This document shows, piece by piece, positions 11,001 to 18,949 of a DNA stretch of 41,646 nt. The notes below the pieces were generated by a model. The model ran no database searches. It had not been told where the DNA came from and was given only the letters and a program-made list of their open reading frames with translations. The DNA lies in NCBI GenBank assembly GCA_945920825.1, contig CAMEKD010000003.1, forward strand, positions 1 through 41,646. The letters run 5' to 3'. This DNA is from an uncultured Anaeroplasma sp. (GTDB lineage: Bacteria > Bacillota_I > Bacilli_A > Acholeplasmatales > Anaeroplasmataceae). The position numbers were made by a program, and so were the translations under genes. The first letter of the stretch is position 1. Each line of letters starts with the position of its first letter.

Positions 11001-11747
11001 TTCTTGAACATCTGAAGAAACAATCTGCCAATTGGAATTGATTTTCATCTCATAATGGATATATGAAAATTCTGGTATAATGGATGAATTCGCATTGGTT
11101 AATACTTCTCTTCTATACCAGAAGGGTGCCTTATTTCCATCAGGATCCAAATCAAAATATAGGGTATAGGTACCATCTTGGTTATCCACCATTTTCATTT
11201 CTTCCTTATGGATATAGGTATCACTACAAATGATATAGCCTGTGGCTTGGAAGGGAAGCCATCCATAACGTTGGATAAGTGTTTTGTAGGAAACACATTC
11301 AGGCTCAGAGGTAATCCATGTTGCCGTATCACCACTGATGCTTGTAGCATCTCTTACTAAAACCTTATCCTTCATAAAATATCTTTGTTTTGCTGTAGAT
11401 ATAAGGCCTGATGAAATCATTGTAACCATAGCCTTACCATCATGAACAACTCTTTTATTATAAATCTGCTGAGTTGCAATGGATGCTTGAGCAGTACCTG
11501 TAGTTAATGAATAGAATTCATTCGTATGGGCAATAGTCCAAAGGGCATATGCAACATTTTCCTCAACGGAATGCTCGCTTGGGTTTGTGCCATCCTTTGG
11601 TGCCTCAAGTAGTGTCGATTCAAAATCTGCTTCGGAATCCTCAATGGTCGCAGGGCCTTGATTTAAGGCAAAAATAAAATAACCTCCTACACCTAAGAGA
11701 ACTGTTGTTAATAATATAATTATTGTAATAATTATCTTTTTTTTCAT
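5049..11747 (-). CDS. Giant N-terminally anchored extracellular repeat protein with InlB B-like repeats and a C-terminal BspA-like LRR
   Basis: 2232-aa ORF; N-terminal TM; repeated '(K)NK-I-DLYY--DILY-DL--I-LKI--DDL' modules; 'F-GWYKDKYLHELY..ITLYAKWEE' (Listeria-Bacteroides repeat type); 'IIGDNAFKNCKNLTSVYFSSTVEAVASDAF' LRR_5 type. Confidence 0.85.
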   Translation of the reverse strand: MKKKIIITIIILLTTVLLGVGGYFIFALNQGPATIEDSEADFESTLLEAPKDGTNPSEHSVEENVAYALWTIAHTNEFYSLTTGTAQASIATQQIYNKRVVHDGKAMVTMISSGLISTAKQRYFMKDKVLVRDATSISGDTATWITSEPECVSYKTLIQRYGWLPFQATGYIICSDTYIHKEEMKMVDNQDGTYTLYFDLDPDGNKAPFWYRREVLTNANSSIIPEFSYIHYEMKINSNWQIVSSDVQETYKVKSMGVEAITKTNCHEEFFYENVAFDEEPYNYFESYAYLSVLDDEENPMENTADPMSIIVESLQNSDKSNKTLELDIAGDGFKKNGLVALNISDLTKVKLYADFGDLYVEYTDNIYISIGGIKVKTNVKDLMNIISQITDELPKSDSDGSSLDVNKILEDLSKSILVLDGENVSIDTNLDILGIKLSIHFDIKRVEDTYALKSAYANVDLFGTKVELSIKESNKKISPKSHNDFMDLANLEFIACDIASIIKNKSVDFNFILEYQDIKGTALGNISFEDGIHVDMNVEVSYKNKSISMDLYYFNDVIYLSMMNANVKITTKDLLRFVQKYTNQTIDFSNDFDMASLLKTIFTIDYDSLLKELVIEEDSLDIAISLKQFVDSINEIKLSIQDSNKGFDGSISINDIKASLSLGDLGYNVREIKDSEYNYLVYLEGFIDDILIICKNKKLKVSLDMVYQDLSIHADGNLDFNEKLKANMAIDFDYKNKNIHIDLYYLEDILYFDLEDIHLKISKDDLSKMIGLFMDSDMSLDSFLQMDFESIIDSLRITEEQFELDLNLNGILDSLSKVQIILKDSLDGLDLDISIKDLFDISLLVNDSYKDFELKEVEYQDLGMLYDFVAYLKDMMNNESILLHLEFNHDILNVQGDLQFSFKEEIALTSTIVASFKDLNISFNVSYFDHEKVLFIDLYNNHISIPVSLFITDATNITIKDILDILFDSDFISMIQAMVIHSNSFEMNMNLSNIDILNSFFNDLSYVDLSISLENGKINLTSNTFGISSSITYSMDKVIKREESYIDLSDMVSSVSELISWLSKESFRISLDGSVHISSIKMDLNGYIDLLLSDNQYDLSGYFHIEVSSTLHDIYFKYHMGILYLYYGDVIFGIDMNQPVEFLKDVFKALEIEMPKLTQDKLDSILNHLNIKSNGFDLDLSSLIDMITKITFIFTYNKDFDSFNLNIDSTELDIDGTIEKIDSYSITLPESYLNNEDIISLAKMVRRILNLIKNKAFNVHFDLDTIDNGSKHLNVLGDLSIFLDIPEGEKLSLDYISLGLNLAITEYDPNGGIKVIHRVELTFIDDMLYIIYGNNESNLESKIKFNLDKNSLLSTLASITSVFGIPLDFLKDYVDASLENVDFSQLTDLFKKDNKIIDVSKALKALEIYEDSIHFALSSNIISENIPESNWIEFDLISNDTTPLRLSIHGLYTDYVSDHEYTKMDVNEVMVSLDPAQILAPSSLDGYYDISDLDELVNGLLITGANKDYAIASTITLGLPVIADINVPIDARIRVLEDGSPLVYLHIDLTDITAAAKLIGLSKKNVYFYYQDGYVYIYRLDNDGTSYKLKITKEELFDDIIYYLLDFSLGMPKSILDKINSSSSNEEYVVDAGTVMNSYSYSNHRFDISLNMKSLTGNSNLGDLSLGLLLKNIAVYKKDDLTVQTAYALTEIVDFNFDLVSVINLSTSSLKLTNLEDIDGYTWFKNIEMEDVVSFISSYSYGTDLIYKNDSYYGKRNHTITFILNHGENQYFTGQYGTAILFPELEVVEDSSKYYLFKGWYKDKYLHELYLETSVGDSNITLYAKWEEVSYYNLNVHSISGDKNYSLYNGEDLSEYLNEKVYTDALGNSYIFKGYSLSLDGDFIDISSMPNHDLDLYAKWEIISYKVYIDDSYYMDLSSSTSLSLTQDYYLKANDIYFCFESTYLTYDVLAILYNEYVTFLDGVGYIYLYSDLSSLEDYYKVTLDYDYHKFKDKLYKAIVLPKHMDFSSSLLPNSIYNHMKINYWYNEEVEYHYGNIHEILHEDITLSSYYATYDYLSFGYDQSSGEELLSVTGFSYQESTSIRVILPKYVYIHNSYQILRSLLINVDSDNNKYTCFTGKENISSIVFNDGFRIIGDNAFKNCKNLTSVYFSSTVEAVASDAFYMNSKNEAKNIRFYFNTSSKVNKDKWLAYKGTFGTKYYYGEANGLGENLTSAFTTYSGRISDIVRTMI

Positions 11748-11837
11748 AATACTAACTCCTAAAGCAATTAACCCATCGTAGTAATTATATTACTAATGTC
11801 TAAATATGTCAAATTTAGTTGACATTTTGAAAATGCA

Positions 11838-11865
11838 TAAGAAAAGGAGCTATCTAGCTCCTTAT
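11838..11865 (-). terminator. Rho-independent terminator
   Basis: AAGGAGCTAGATAGCTCCTTTTCTT. Confidence 0.65.
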
Positions 11866-12707
11866 GCTTCTACGGTATATGTAGTTACATTGGTTACAGT
11901 TTCACCATCAATTTGTAGTGCCATTGGATGTGTGAAGGTTACTGTAATCTTCTTTCCTGTAAGAATGGTAGACATTTTCTTATTCTTCACATGCTCGCCC
12001 TTAAAAATCTTAGGGAAAATCAATAAGGTACGTAATTTACCTGCGTTATGAATAACGCTTAAGGATAGTGTATCCCCAAGTCTATCTTGGCCTGGTGCAA
12101 TCTTCATTCCACCACCATAATATCTTCCATTCATGGCAGAGCATAGCCATACCTTTTTAAATTGATATTCCTTTCCATCAACTACTGCAGTAGCCATAGG
12201 GCACTTATATCCATGAAGCAAAAGCTTAATGGATAGGCTTGCATAATTGATATCCGTTTTGCCCTCAGCCTTCATTTTATCTGCAACCTCGCAAACCATT
12301 CCATCAATACCATAGCCAATTCCATTAATGTAATATCTTGTCATACCATTAACCGTAATTTTAGGTAATCTTTTAAAATAAGGGTTTAAATGAACAAGCT
12401 TTTGGTCAGGTGCTTCCTTTACATCCTCCAAAAAGTCATTGCCATTCCCACCTTTATAATAATATAAATCACAATCTACATTATAATTTTTAATATTATT
12501 CACGAAAACATTTAGGGTACCGTCTCCACCTAAAACTAAAACCTTATCCTCACTCTTTAAGCTTGGAAAGAATTCTTCAGGCTTATATTCTTCAAGATTA
12601 ACGGCGGTATATTCTTGAAATTCCTTATCGATATCAGATTTTGCTGCTTCAAAATTTTCCTTTCCCTTACCTGCACTTGCAAGAGGATTATATAATACAT
12701 AATTCAT
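11862..12707 (-). CDS. Diacylglycerol kinase family lipid kinase
   Basis: NPLASAGKGKE, VLGGDGTLNVFVNNI, GGNGNDF motifs. Start reassigned to ATG at 12707 (MNYVLYNP), because the ORF-track start overlaps the upstream gene and its terminator. Confidence 0.88.
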   Translation of the reverse strand: MNYVLYNPLASAGKGKENFEAAKSDIDKEFQEYTAVNLEEYKPEEFFPSLKSEDKVLVLGGDGTLNVFVNNIKNYNVDCDLYYYKGGNGNDFLEDVKEAPDQKLVHLNPYFKRLPKITVNGMTRYYINGIGYGIDGMVCEVADKMKAEGKTDINYASLSIKLLLHGYKCPMATAVVDGKEYQFKKVWLCSAMNGRYYGGGMKIAPGQDRLGDTLSLSVIHNAGKLRTLLIFPKIFKGEHVKNKKMSTILTGKKITVTFTHPMALQIDGETVTNVTTYTVEA

Positions 12708-12807
12708 AAAACTCACCTTTTCCTTCTCTATTTGTAAATAATTGTAGCACAAATTGATTAATTTATTACAAAAAATGTAAAAAATGCTTAACTTTTTTAT
12801 TGCATAG

Positions 12808-12837
12808 AAAAAGTCAGGACATAAGCCTGACTTCTGT
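12808..12837 (-). terminator. Rho-independent terminator
   Basis: AAGTCAGGCTTATGTCCTGACTTTTTCT. Confidence 0.7.
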
Positions 12838-13845
12838 TTAAATTTCTTCAAATGTATAGGAAATATATTCCTTATATTGCTCCTTTGGCTTTAATAATGC
12901 CTTATCTACATTTTCCATATTTATTCCATTAGGGATATATTGGCATTCTAAGGCAATGGCTTGATATTTCTTCTCGTGCTTACAATTCTCATATTCCATC
13001 TTGGTAGGATAATTATCCGTATAAACTACAACCGCTGGATAAGAGGTATGAATGGTAAGGCTTATACCTTCCTTCTTATTCTTTAGTTTTGCTGCAAATG
13101 AATCCTCTTCCTTTGTTTTTACAAAGAAATGATCATAACCAAAGGAGGTGTGATTTTGTAAATATGGATCCTCTATATATTTACCAATTTCATGTCCCTT
13201 TGTAAAATCCATTATAGGATTTACCTCACAAATGGATTTAGCAATAAGGTTCATATCTAAATCACCATAATATTTACAGCCTAAGGTCAAGATTTCATCT
13301 AAGACTACATCTTTACCACTCGATAATGTAAAATAAGCATGATTTGTTAAATTTACTATTGTTGTTTTGGAAGTATATGCTTCCATATCGAGTAATATTT
13401 TATCTATATTTTTATACACATGGTATGTAATCCTATAGGAAACATCTCCTGGTAGGTAGGATTCCTTCTCAAGGAATGTGAAGATAACATCTATAGATTC
13501 ATCCTCTTCCTTTATTTCATAATCAAAATTGGAAAATGAAATCCCCTTAGGTCCACCATGTAAGGAGTTCGTGCCATTCCAATTCTTTGGTAGATCATAA
13601 GTTCTTCCATCAATTTCACATGTAGCATCCTTGATTCTTCCTGAAAATCTACCAACAAGCTTTCCATAATACTGCTCATTATAATAGAATTCCTTATGAT
13701 TTATAGGTGTCATTATACGGTTTTTACCTTTATACACAATACGATAAAATGAAGCACCTAAAGTACATAGAGTCACCTCTAAATTTTTATCATTTTTAAT
13801 TTCAATGAAGGATACTTCCTCATCCTTTATAATTCTTTTATCCAT
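12838..13845 (-). CDS. Aldose 1-epimerase (galactose mutarotase) family
   Basis: NSLHGGPKG, NLTNHAYFTL, ALECQYIPNG motifs. Confidence 0.9.
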   Translation of the reverse strand: MDKRIIKDEEVSFIEIKNDKNLEVTLCTLGASFYRIVYKGKNRIMTPINHKEFYYNEQYYGKLVGRFSGRIKDATCEIDGRTYDLPKNWNGTNSLHGGPKGISFSNFDYEIKEEDESIDVIFTFLEKESYLPGDVSYRITYHVYKNIDKILLDMEAYTSKTTIVNLTNHAYFTLSSGKDVVLDEILTLGCKYYGDLDMNLIAKSICEVNPIMDFTKGHEIGKYIEDPYLQNHTSFGYDHFFVKTKEEDSFAAKLKNKKEGISLTIHTSYPAVVVYTDNYPTKMEYENCKHEKKYQAIALECQYIPNGINMENVDKALLKPKEQYKEYISYTFEEI

Positions 13846-13861
13846 AGATACCTCCTCGAAA

Positions 13862-13889
13862 AATAAAAGGGAGTAAAACTCCCTTAAAT
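13862..13889 (-). terminator. Rho-independent terminator
   Basis: AAGGGAGTTTTACTCCCTTTTATTTTT. Confidence 0.7.
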
Positions 13890-13895
13890 GATAAA

Positions 13896-14738
13896 TTAAT
13901 GACGTTTAAATGTCAACTCAACAAACTGTACTTCATTCTTAGAATCTAATGCCTTAACTGCCATTAAATTGATTAAACCAAGCTTGTTTGCCTTCTTTTT
14001 TGTGTAATAAGTGTATAATGGATGTCTCCAAATATCTGCAATTCTTACACTCCACTTTGAAATTTGTGCATCATCATCTACTGAGAAATAGAAGCCAGCA
14101 TTATTCTTAACCTCATCCTCATCGTATCTTGTCTTTAAAATTTTAGGTAAGCCATCTCTTGATGCAGCATCAAATACCATCATACCATCTGGGAAGTTTA
14201 CTGCAATATTTGCAACAATTCTCTTAACATCCTCACGCTTCATATAATGGAATAAATCTAATGCATAGAAGAAAATACCATCATCTCTTGTCCATTCGAT
14301 CTTTTCAAACCAAGAAAAATCATCCTCTAGGATATCCGCAATAATACCTTGCTCGCGGTCTCCCTTACCAACGGCTTCCTTTCTTGCGATTAAAACATCA
14401 CGTGTATCTACATTATATGCACGGCACTGACCATTATCAATTTGCTGGAATACAGTAGAAAATCCACAAGATAAATTAACAAAAATAGCCTTTGGATGAT
14501 CCCTTAAATATTTCTTAGCAACCTCTACGGTATTATACTCCGCAATTAATAATCTAGCAGCATCCATTTTACTAATCTTATCTGCATATTTTGCAGGCTT
14601 ATATGCATAATCCTCAAATAACTTTACACAGCCCTTATCCATGAAAACCTCAGGCCACCAATCTAGCGCAAGTTTTCTTGGATATAAACGCTCTAAGCAT
14701 TTTTCTTCAACGCTTCCCTTTTTAACTTCGTTAGCCAT
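13896..14738 (-). CDS. Class I SAM-dependent methyltransferase, LCM/TcmP-like
   Basis: FVNLSCGFSTVFQQIDNG...YNVDTRDV motif I/II pattern; LDLFHYMKREDVKRIV. Confidence 0.7.
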   Translation of the reverse strand: MANEVKKGSVEEKCLERLYPRKLALDWWPEVFMDKGCVKLFEDYAYKPAKYADKISKMDAARLLIAEYNTVEVAKKYLRDHPKAIFVNLSCGFSTVFQQIDNGQCRAYNVDTRDVLIARKEAVGKGDREQGIIADILEDDFSWFEKIEWTRDDGIFFYALDLFHYMKREDVKRIVANIAVNFPDGMMVFDAASRDGLPKILKTRYDEDEVKNNAGFYFSVDDDAQISKWSVRIADIWRHPLYTYYTKKKANKLGLINLMAVKALDSKNEVQFVELTFKRH

Positions 14739-14892
14739 ATTCTTCCTCCAAAAATAATAAAGAAATAGATATTTCTATCCCCTTTTTCATAAGAATTATT
14801 ATAGCATAGTCATTAATGAAATTAAAGCAAAAAATGAATAAAGTACGTATTTTTATATTTTTGTTTCATATTTCAAACAAAAAAATGAATTT

Positions 14893-15459
14893 TTATAAAA
14901 TTTCAACATGTCCTGTGCTTGTATGATAAATTCCACCTTTAATTAAAACATCCTTATATCTCTCATCCTTCTTTATTATGAGATTCTCAATTTTATGTAC
15001 CGTAGAGATTACATTTTTCTTACATGCAATATTTGGATTATTTTCATTTCCAATTGAATTTTTAATTTCATTTATGATTTTACCAACGAAGGAATCAGAT
15101 GCCCCCTCTAAGCTCGATTGAATTGCCCCACACTTTGTGTGTCCTAAAACTAAAACGAGCTTACAGCCTAGGTGATCTATTGCATATTCAATGGATCCAA
15201 GTCCAAAATCATCTAATACATTCCCTGCTTGACGAATGACAAATAAATCTCCAATGCCCTTCATAAATATTGCCTCAGGAATTACCCTTGAATCACTACA
15301 GGTAACAATCACTGCGAAGGGATTTTGACCATGGTGATGGGTATATATTCTTTTTTCTTTTGAAATATCCCCATGATTATGAATGGAATCCATATAATCC
15401 CTATTTCCTTCTTTTAGCCACTTAAGGGCAACATCACTTTCTATTATCTTATTTACCAT
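14893..15459 (-). CDS. Beta-class carbonic anhydrase
   Basis: VTCSDSRVIPE and LGHTKCGAIQ zinc-ligand motifs. Confidence 0.93.
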   Translation of the reverse strand: MVNKIIESDVALKWLKEGNRDYMDSIHNHGDISKEKRIYTHHHGQNPFAVIVTCSDSRVIPEAIFMKGIGDLFVIRQAGNVLDDFGLGSIEYAIDHLGCKLVLVLGHTKCGAIQSSLEGASDSFVGKIINEIKNSIGNENNPNIACKKNVISTVHKIENLIIKKDERYKDVLIKGGIYHTSTGHVEIL

Positions 15460-15489
15460 AACAATAACCTCTTTTTTCTATTTTACCAT

Positions 15490-15521
15490 AAAAAAAGAAC
15501 TAGCAAAACATTGCTAGCCCT
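15490..15521 (-). terminator. Rho-independent terminator downstream of the microprotein cluster
   Basis: GGGCTAGCAATGTTTTGCTAGTTCTTTTTTT on the minus strand. Confidence 0.7.
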
Positions 15522-15548
15522 TTTCCAAAACAAAACACTCAAAACACT

Positions 15549-15707
15549 TTAAATATTTTTCTTTTCTGCAATTTTTTCTGCGATCTCGTAATCCTTAGAG
15601 TTGCACTTACCTGCACCAAGACCATTCATGTCAGATACAGCGTGATATAAATATACGATAACAGGTACTGCTAAAATTAATAATGCGAATGTTAAAATTG
15701 TATGCAT
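15549..15707 (-). CDS. 52-aa single-TM microprotein, paralog 1: MHTILTFALLILAVPVIVYLYHAVSDMNGLGAGKCNSKDYEIAEKIAEKKNI
   Basis: Translated by hand; GGAGGAATTCATTATG start context; gapless alignment to two adjacent ORFs. Below the ORF-track length cutoff. Confidence 0.88.
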   Translation of the reverse strand: MHTILTFALLILAVPVIVYLYHAVSDMNGLGAGKCNSKDYEIAEKIAEKKNI

Positions 15708-15748
15708 AATGAATTCCTCCTCATTTCGCTATAAATTATTAATTTAAA

Positions 15749-15907
15749 TTACTTATTTAACTTTGCTGCAATTTTATCTGCGATGTTGTAATCCTCTTCA
15801 TCACATTTTCCTGCTCCAAATCCTCTATAATCGGATAAGACAGTGAAGAGATATACTAAAACAATAGTCGCAAATGCAATTAATGCTAACATAATGAATG
15901 TGTTCAT
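15749..15907 (-). CDS. 52-aa single-TM microprotein, paralog 2: MNTFIMLALIAFATIVLVYLFTVLSDYRGFGAGKCDEEDYNIADKIAAKLNK
   Basis: GGAGGGATTAAGATG start context; same length and motif as its neighbours. Confidence 0.9.
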   Translation of the reverse strand: MNTFIMLALIAFATIVLVYLFTVLSDYRGFGAGKCDEEDYNIADKIAAKLNK

Positions 15908-15965
15908 CTTAATCCCTCCTTTTAGGTTCTTCTATATTTATAATTTTTTAATTCTTTTTTTCGTA

Positions 15966-16124
15966 TTAGTTATTCTTTCTTTGCGCGATCTTATCGGCAA
16001 GCTCATAATCAGCAGAACTACATTTACCTTTCGCGTTACCACCCATATCAGGTAATACGTTGGAAAGATAAGTAATGACTGCTATTACTAAAGCTACTAA
16101 TACAACTATAAGTAGTGTATTCAT
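15966..16124 (-). CDS. 52-aa single-TM microprotein, paralog 3: MNTLLIVVLVALVIAVITYLSNVLPDMGGNAKGKCSSADYELADKIAQRKNN
   Basis: GGAGGGATAAAGATATG start context; same length and motif as its neighbours; promoter TATAAT at 16149-16154. Confidence 0.9.
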   Translation of the reverse strand: MNTLLIVVLVALVIAVITYLSNVLPDMGGNAKGKCSSADYELADKIAQRKNN

Positions 16125-16148
16125 ATCTTTATCCCTCCTACAGCCTGT

Positions 16149-16176
16149 ATTATATACCTATATGGAAGAATGAAAA
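16149..16176 (-). promoter_or_regulatory. Promoter for the microprotein cluster
   Basis: Minus strand TTTTCA-16-TATAAT (TATAAT at 16149-16154). Confidence 0.6.
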
Positions 16177-16349
16177 CATGTAACCATTTTCACAAAAACA
16201 TGAAAACTTTTTCATTTCATTTTCATAACGAAAAGTGTGATTTTTGGCCTATTTTTATGATTTTTAACCGTTTTTATCGTTTTTTTACTTTTCTTACATT
16301 GCTTTTACATTTCGTTTTAATATATTTTCATAAAATGTGCTGGTTGCAA

Positions 16350-16384
16350 AAAGAAAAAATGAGAGTCAGCCTCTCATTTTACCA
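16350..16384 (-). terminator. Rho-independent terminator
   Basis: AAAATGAGAGGCTGACTCTCATTTTTTCTTTTT. Confidence 0.75.
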
Positions 16385-16969
16385 ATTCGGTATACATACC
16401 TTCTTTAGCATATCTAAAATTATCTTTGAAACAGTGATAATAGAACCATTATTTGCAATTAGGGCATCCTTAAGCTCCTTATTTCCTACATCGACATGAG
16501 GTGTGATGGTGTCATCCTTATCCTTTAAAAAGGTAGTTGCCATAGCATGCTTTGAAAAATGAACGGAATCACATGCAAATTTATACACCCTGCCAAAGCC
16601 AGGATAGGTATCATCTACTAATCTTTTCAAATAGCCATCACTCATGTTTTGTTCTTCACTTACCATATAGTTATTTACACGCTCGTTATTTTGAATCATA
16701 TCCATAACCTGCTTAAGTCCAAGCTCTATGACCGATTGTATTGCAAGACAATTATCACATAATAATCTTAATAAGGATATTTGAACAGTTATATTATATT
16801 TCCTCAAAGCATATTCTAAGGAATCTAATATATCCAAGGATTTCTTTATGATCATTCCTGCAAAAACTACTTCTCTTGTCAATGTATTCTTATAATATTT
16901 AACAAGTGCATCCATAAAGGATTGCATCTGTTGCATCATATCTTCTAACCTTTTTATTTCTTCATTCAT
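16379..16969 (-). CDS. Conserved hypothetical protein
   Basis: Start reassigned to MNEEIKRLEDMMQQM (ATG 16967-16969). The longer ORF overlaps the AEC transporter gene. Confidence 0.65.
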   Translation of the reverse strand: MNEEIKRLEDMMQQMQSFMDALVKYYKNTLTREVVFAGMIIKKSLDILDSLEYALRKYNITVQISLLRLLCDNCLAIQSVIELGLKQVMDMIQNNERVNNYMVSEEQNMSDGYLKRLVDDTYPGFGRVYKFACDSVHFSKHAMATTFLKDKDDTITPHVDVGNKELKDALIANNGSIITVSKIILDMLKKVCIPNW

Positions 16970-17022
16970 ATTGCACCTCAAAAAATAAGCCGATTCCATT
17001 GTACCATGAAATCGGCATATTT

Positions 17023-18000
17023 TTAAAGTATGTTTACAAGTAAAGTAACCATTGGAATAGTTACCATGCATAATATCGTCGAAACCAAAACGCAATTTGC
17101 AGCAAGTTCTTCTTCGGCATGATGAATCTCTGCCATATTCAAGATTACCGAGGCACATGGCACTGCAGAAATGATTAATATTGCCTTTTTAAAGTCAGGG
17201 GTAAGAAAAGGTAGGAAGTATACGGTAAAAAAGCAGGCAACCGGAAAAATTATCATTTTGAAGAAGCAAATTAAATAAATGAATGGTCTAATCCATAAGG
17301 TTTTAAAGGAAACTGTCGCAAGACGAATACCTAAAATGAGCATACAAAGTGGAGTCGTCATTTGCCCTAATAAATTAATACCAGAAGCAAATGCATCAAC
17401 TATAGTAAAGCTTACAATTTTATCCCCAAAAATGAATGCAGGAACTGCAAGCAATAATCCAAAGGTTGTTGGATTCATTAACGCGGATTTTATGCTCATA
17501 TATTTTGTGTCATTTGTAAGACAAAATACCCCAACAGTAAATACTAATAAATTCATTGTTATAACATATATAGAAGAATAACAAGCCATTAAAGGATTTC
17601 CAGGCACTAAGGATACTACTAAAGGAAGTCCAAAGAAGCCTACATTACCTAAAACAGACCCACAGGTCAATAATCTATATTTTGCATCCTCATATTTCCT
17701 TCTTAATATAAAATATAGGATAAGCATAAATATGGCCTGTAATAAAAATGTTGCGATAGCAAAATATAGCATATCTAATGCCATTTGTCCTTTATTTAAA
17801 TCATTTATGCTTGCAGATACCGCAGCATTATAAAATGAATAAATAATCATACAAGGTCCGCAAATATATACTAGAATTGTTGACATCGTAGATAAATGCT
17901 TTTCAGATACTCTTTTAGTCTTGCATAAAAGAAATCCAGGTATTGCAAAGCATAAGGATACAGCAACTCGAATGACGCAGGTAATAAATGTATCAAGCAT
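17023..18000 (-). CDS. AEC (auxin efflux carrier) family transporter
   Basis: About ten hydrophobic segments; CGSVLGNVGFFGLPLV, GQMTTPLCMLILGIRLA, and terminal 'AEEELAANCVLVSTILCMVTIPMV'. Confidence 0.88.
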   Translation of the reverse strand: MLDTFITCVIRVAVSLCFAIPGFLLCKTKRVSEKHLSTMSTILVYICGPCMIIYSFYNAAVSASINDLNKGQMALDMLYFAIATFLLQAIFMLILYFILRRKYEDAKYRLLTCGSVLGNVGFFGLPLVVSLVPGNPLMACYSSIYVITMNLLVFTVGVFCLTNDTKYMSIKSALMNPTTFGLLLAVPAFIFGDKIVSFTIVDAFASGINLLGQMTTPLCMLILGIRLATVSFKTLWIRPFIYLICFFKMIIFPVACFFTVYFLPFLTPDFKKAILIISAVPCASVILNMAEIHHAEEELAANCVLVSTILCMVTIPMVTLLVNIL

Positions 18001-18109
18001 AATACCACTCCTTTAATGGTAATTATAATAGATAGAGTCCTGCACTGCAAAATGATAACATTTTCAAAAATGCACTCATTTCATTAAGATCTATGAATTA
18101 TTACAAAAA

Positions 18110-18136
18110 CAAAAAGCCAGCCTAAGCTAGCTATTT
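18110..18136 (-). terminator. Rho-independent terminator
   Basis: AATAGCTAGCTTAGGCTGGCTTTTTG. Confidence 0.6.
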
Positions 18137-18850
18137 CCATAATACTTGTTTATTCTTTATATCTATAGATAATATATCATATTCAAAATCATTGAAGCAT
18201 AATTCTCCATCTACGCCCAAGAAATCGAATTGATTCTTCAAGTTATTATCCATACTCGCTCCTGCAATGATTTTTAATTGACTCTTTTGGGTTAATGTAA
18301 AGAACATAAAATCACCAGATAACGTTCTTCCTAAGGAAGGATAATAATATTCTCTTCTATACGCATATTGAGCATGAGTGCAAATGTTTTGTCTAAATAT
18401 GCTAACGCACGCGCCCGTATCTAATATAAAAGGATGAGAACCTTCCTTAATCATACCAAGCACATCAACGTCATTAAAGATAATATAGTTTTGCTCTTTG
18501 ATCGTTTTTACAGTGTAATCAAAGCAAGAATTTGTTTCTATCGCTTCAAAAGAAAAAGAAACATAACCTTCCTTGATACGAATCGTTAAGCCATTCTTTA
18601 AAATGACATCTAAGCCGATTAATCCAGAAATATCATCATTAAGCTTATCTTTAGCAATTTGAGATAGCTTTTCCATTCTATCCTTTATAATTTCATTAAA
18701 GCCAGAGCTTTTATAAATAACACCATCGATTTCTATTCCATTCTTTTTAAAAAAACTATAAGGAGAGCCTGTATCAATTAAGAATAGATCCTTATCAATC
18801 TTTACAAATTTTAAAGCATCCACAGTAACTAATTCATATTTTTGATTCAT
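18131..18850 (-). CDS. Putative aspartic-protease-fold protein with two DTG motifs
   Basis: LFLIDTGSPYSFF and PFILDTGACVSIF, plus ISGLIGLDVIL and FDFLGVDGEL. Start placed at MNQKYEL with upstream GAGGTGG. Confidence 0.65.
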   Translation of the reverse strand: MNQKYELVTVDALKFVKIDKDLFLIDTGSPYSFFKKNGIEIDGVIYKSSGFNEIIKDRMEKLSQIAKDKLNDDISGLIGLDVILKNGLTIRIKEGYVSFSFEAIETNSCFDYTVKTIKEQNYIIFNDVDVLGMIKEGSHPFILDTGACVSIFRQNICTHAQYAYRREYYYPSLGRTLSGDFMFFTLTQKSQLKIIAGASMDNNLKNQFDFLGVDGELCFNDFEYDILSIDIKNKQVLWK

Positions 18851-18912
18851 AAAATCCACCTCAATCATCTATTTGTAGCATAACATTTTAAAGTATTTAA
18901 AACAATAGAGGA

Positions 18913-18942
18913 AAAAGAAAAGGATGCTTGCGCATCCTAATT
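18913..18942 (-). terminator. Rho-independent terminator
   Basis: TTAGGATGCGCAAGCATCCTTTTCTTTTT. Confidence 0.7.
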
Positions 18943-18949
18943 CATTCAA

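Noticed and set aside
15843-16055. Plus-strand 70-aa ORF
   Set aside because: Antisense to microprotein paralogs 2 and 3, which have SDs and mutual homology.
16170-16499. Plus-strand 109-aa ORF MKTCNHFHKNMKTF...
   Set aside because: T-rich composition created by A-tracts and a terminator; overlaps the end of the minus-strand gene; no SD.
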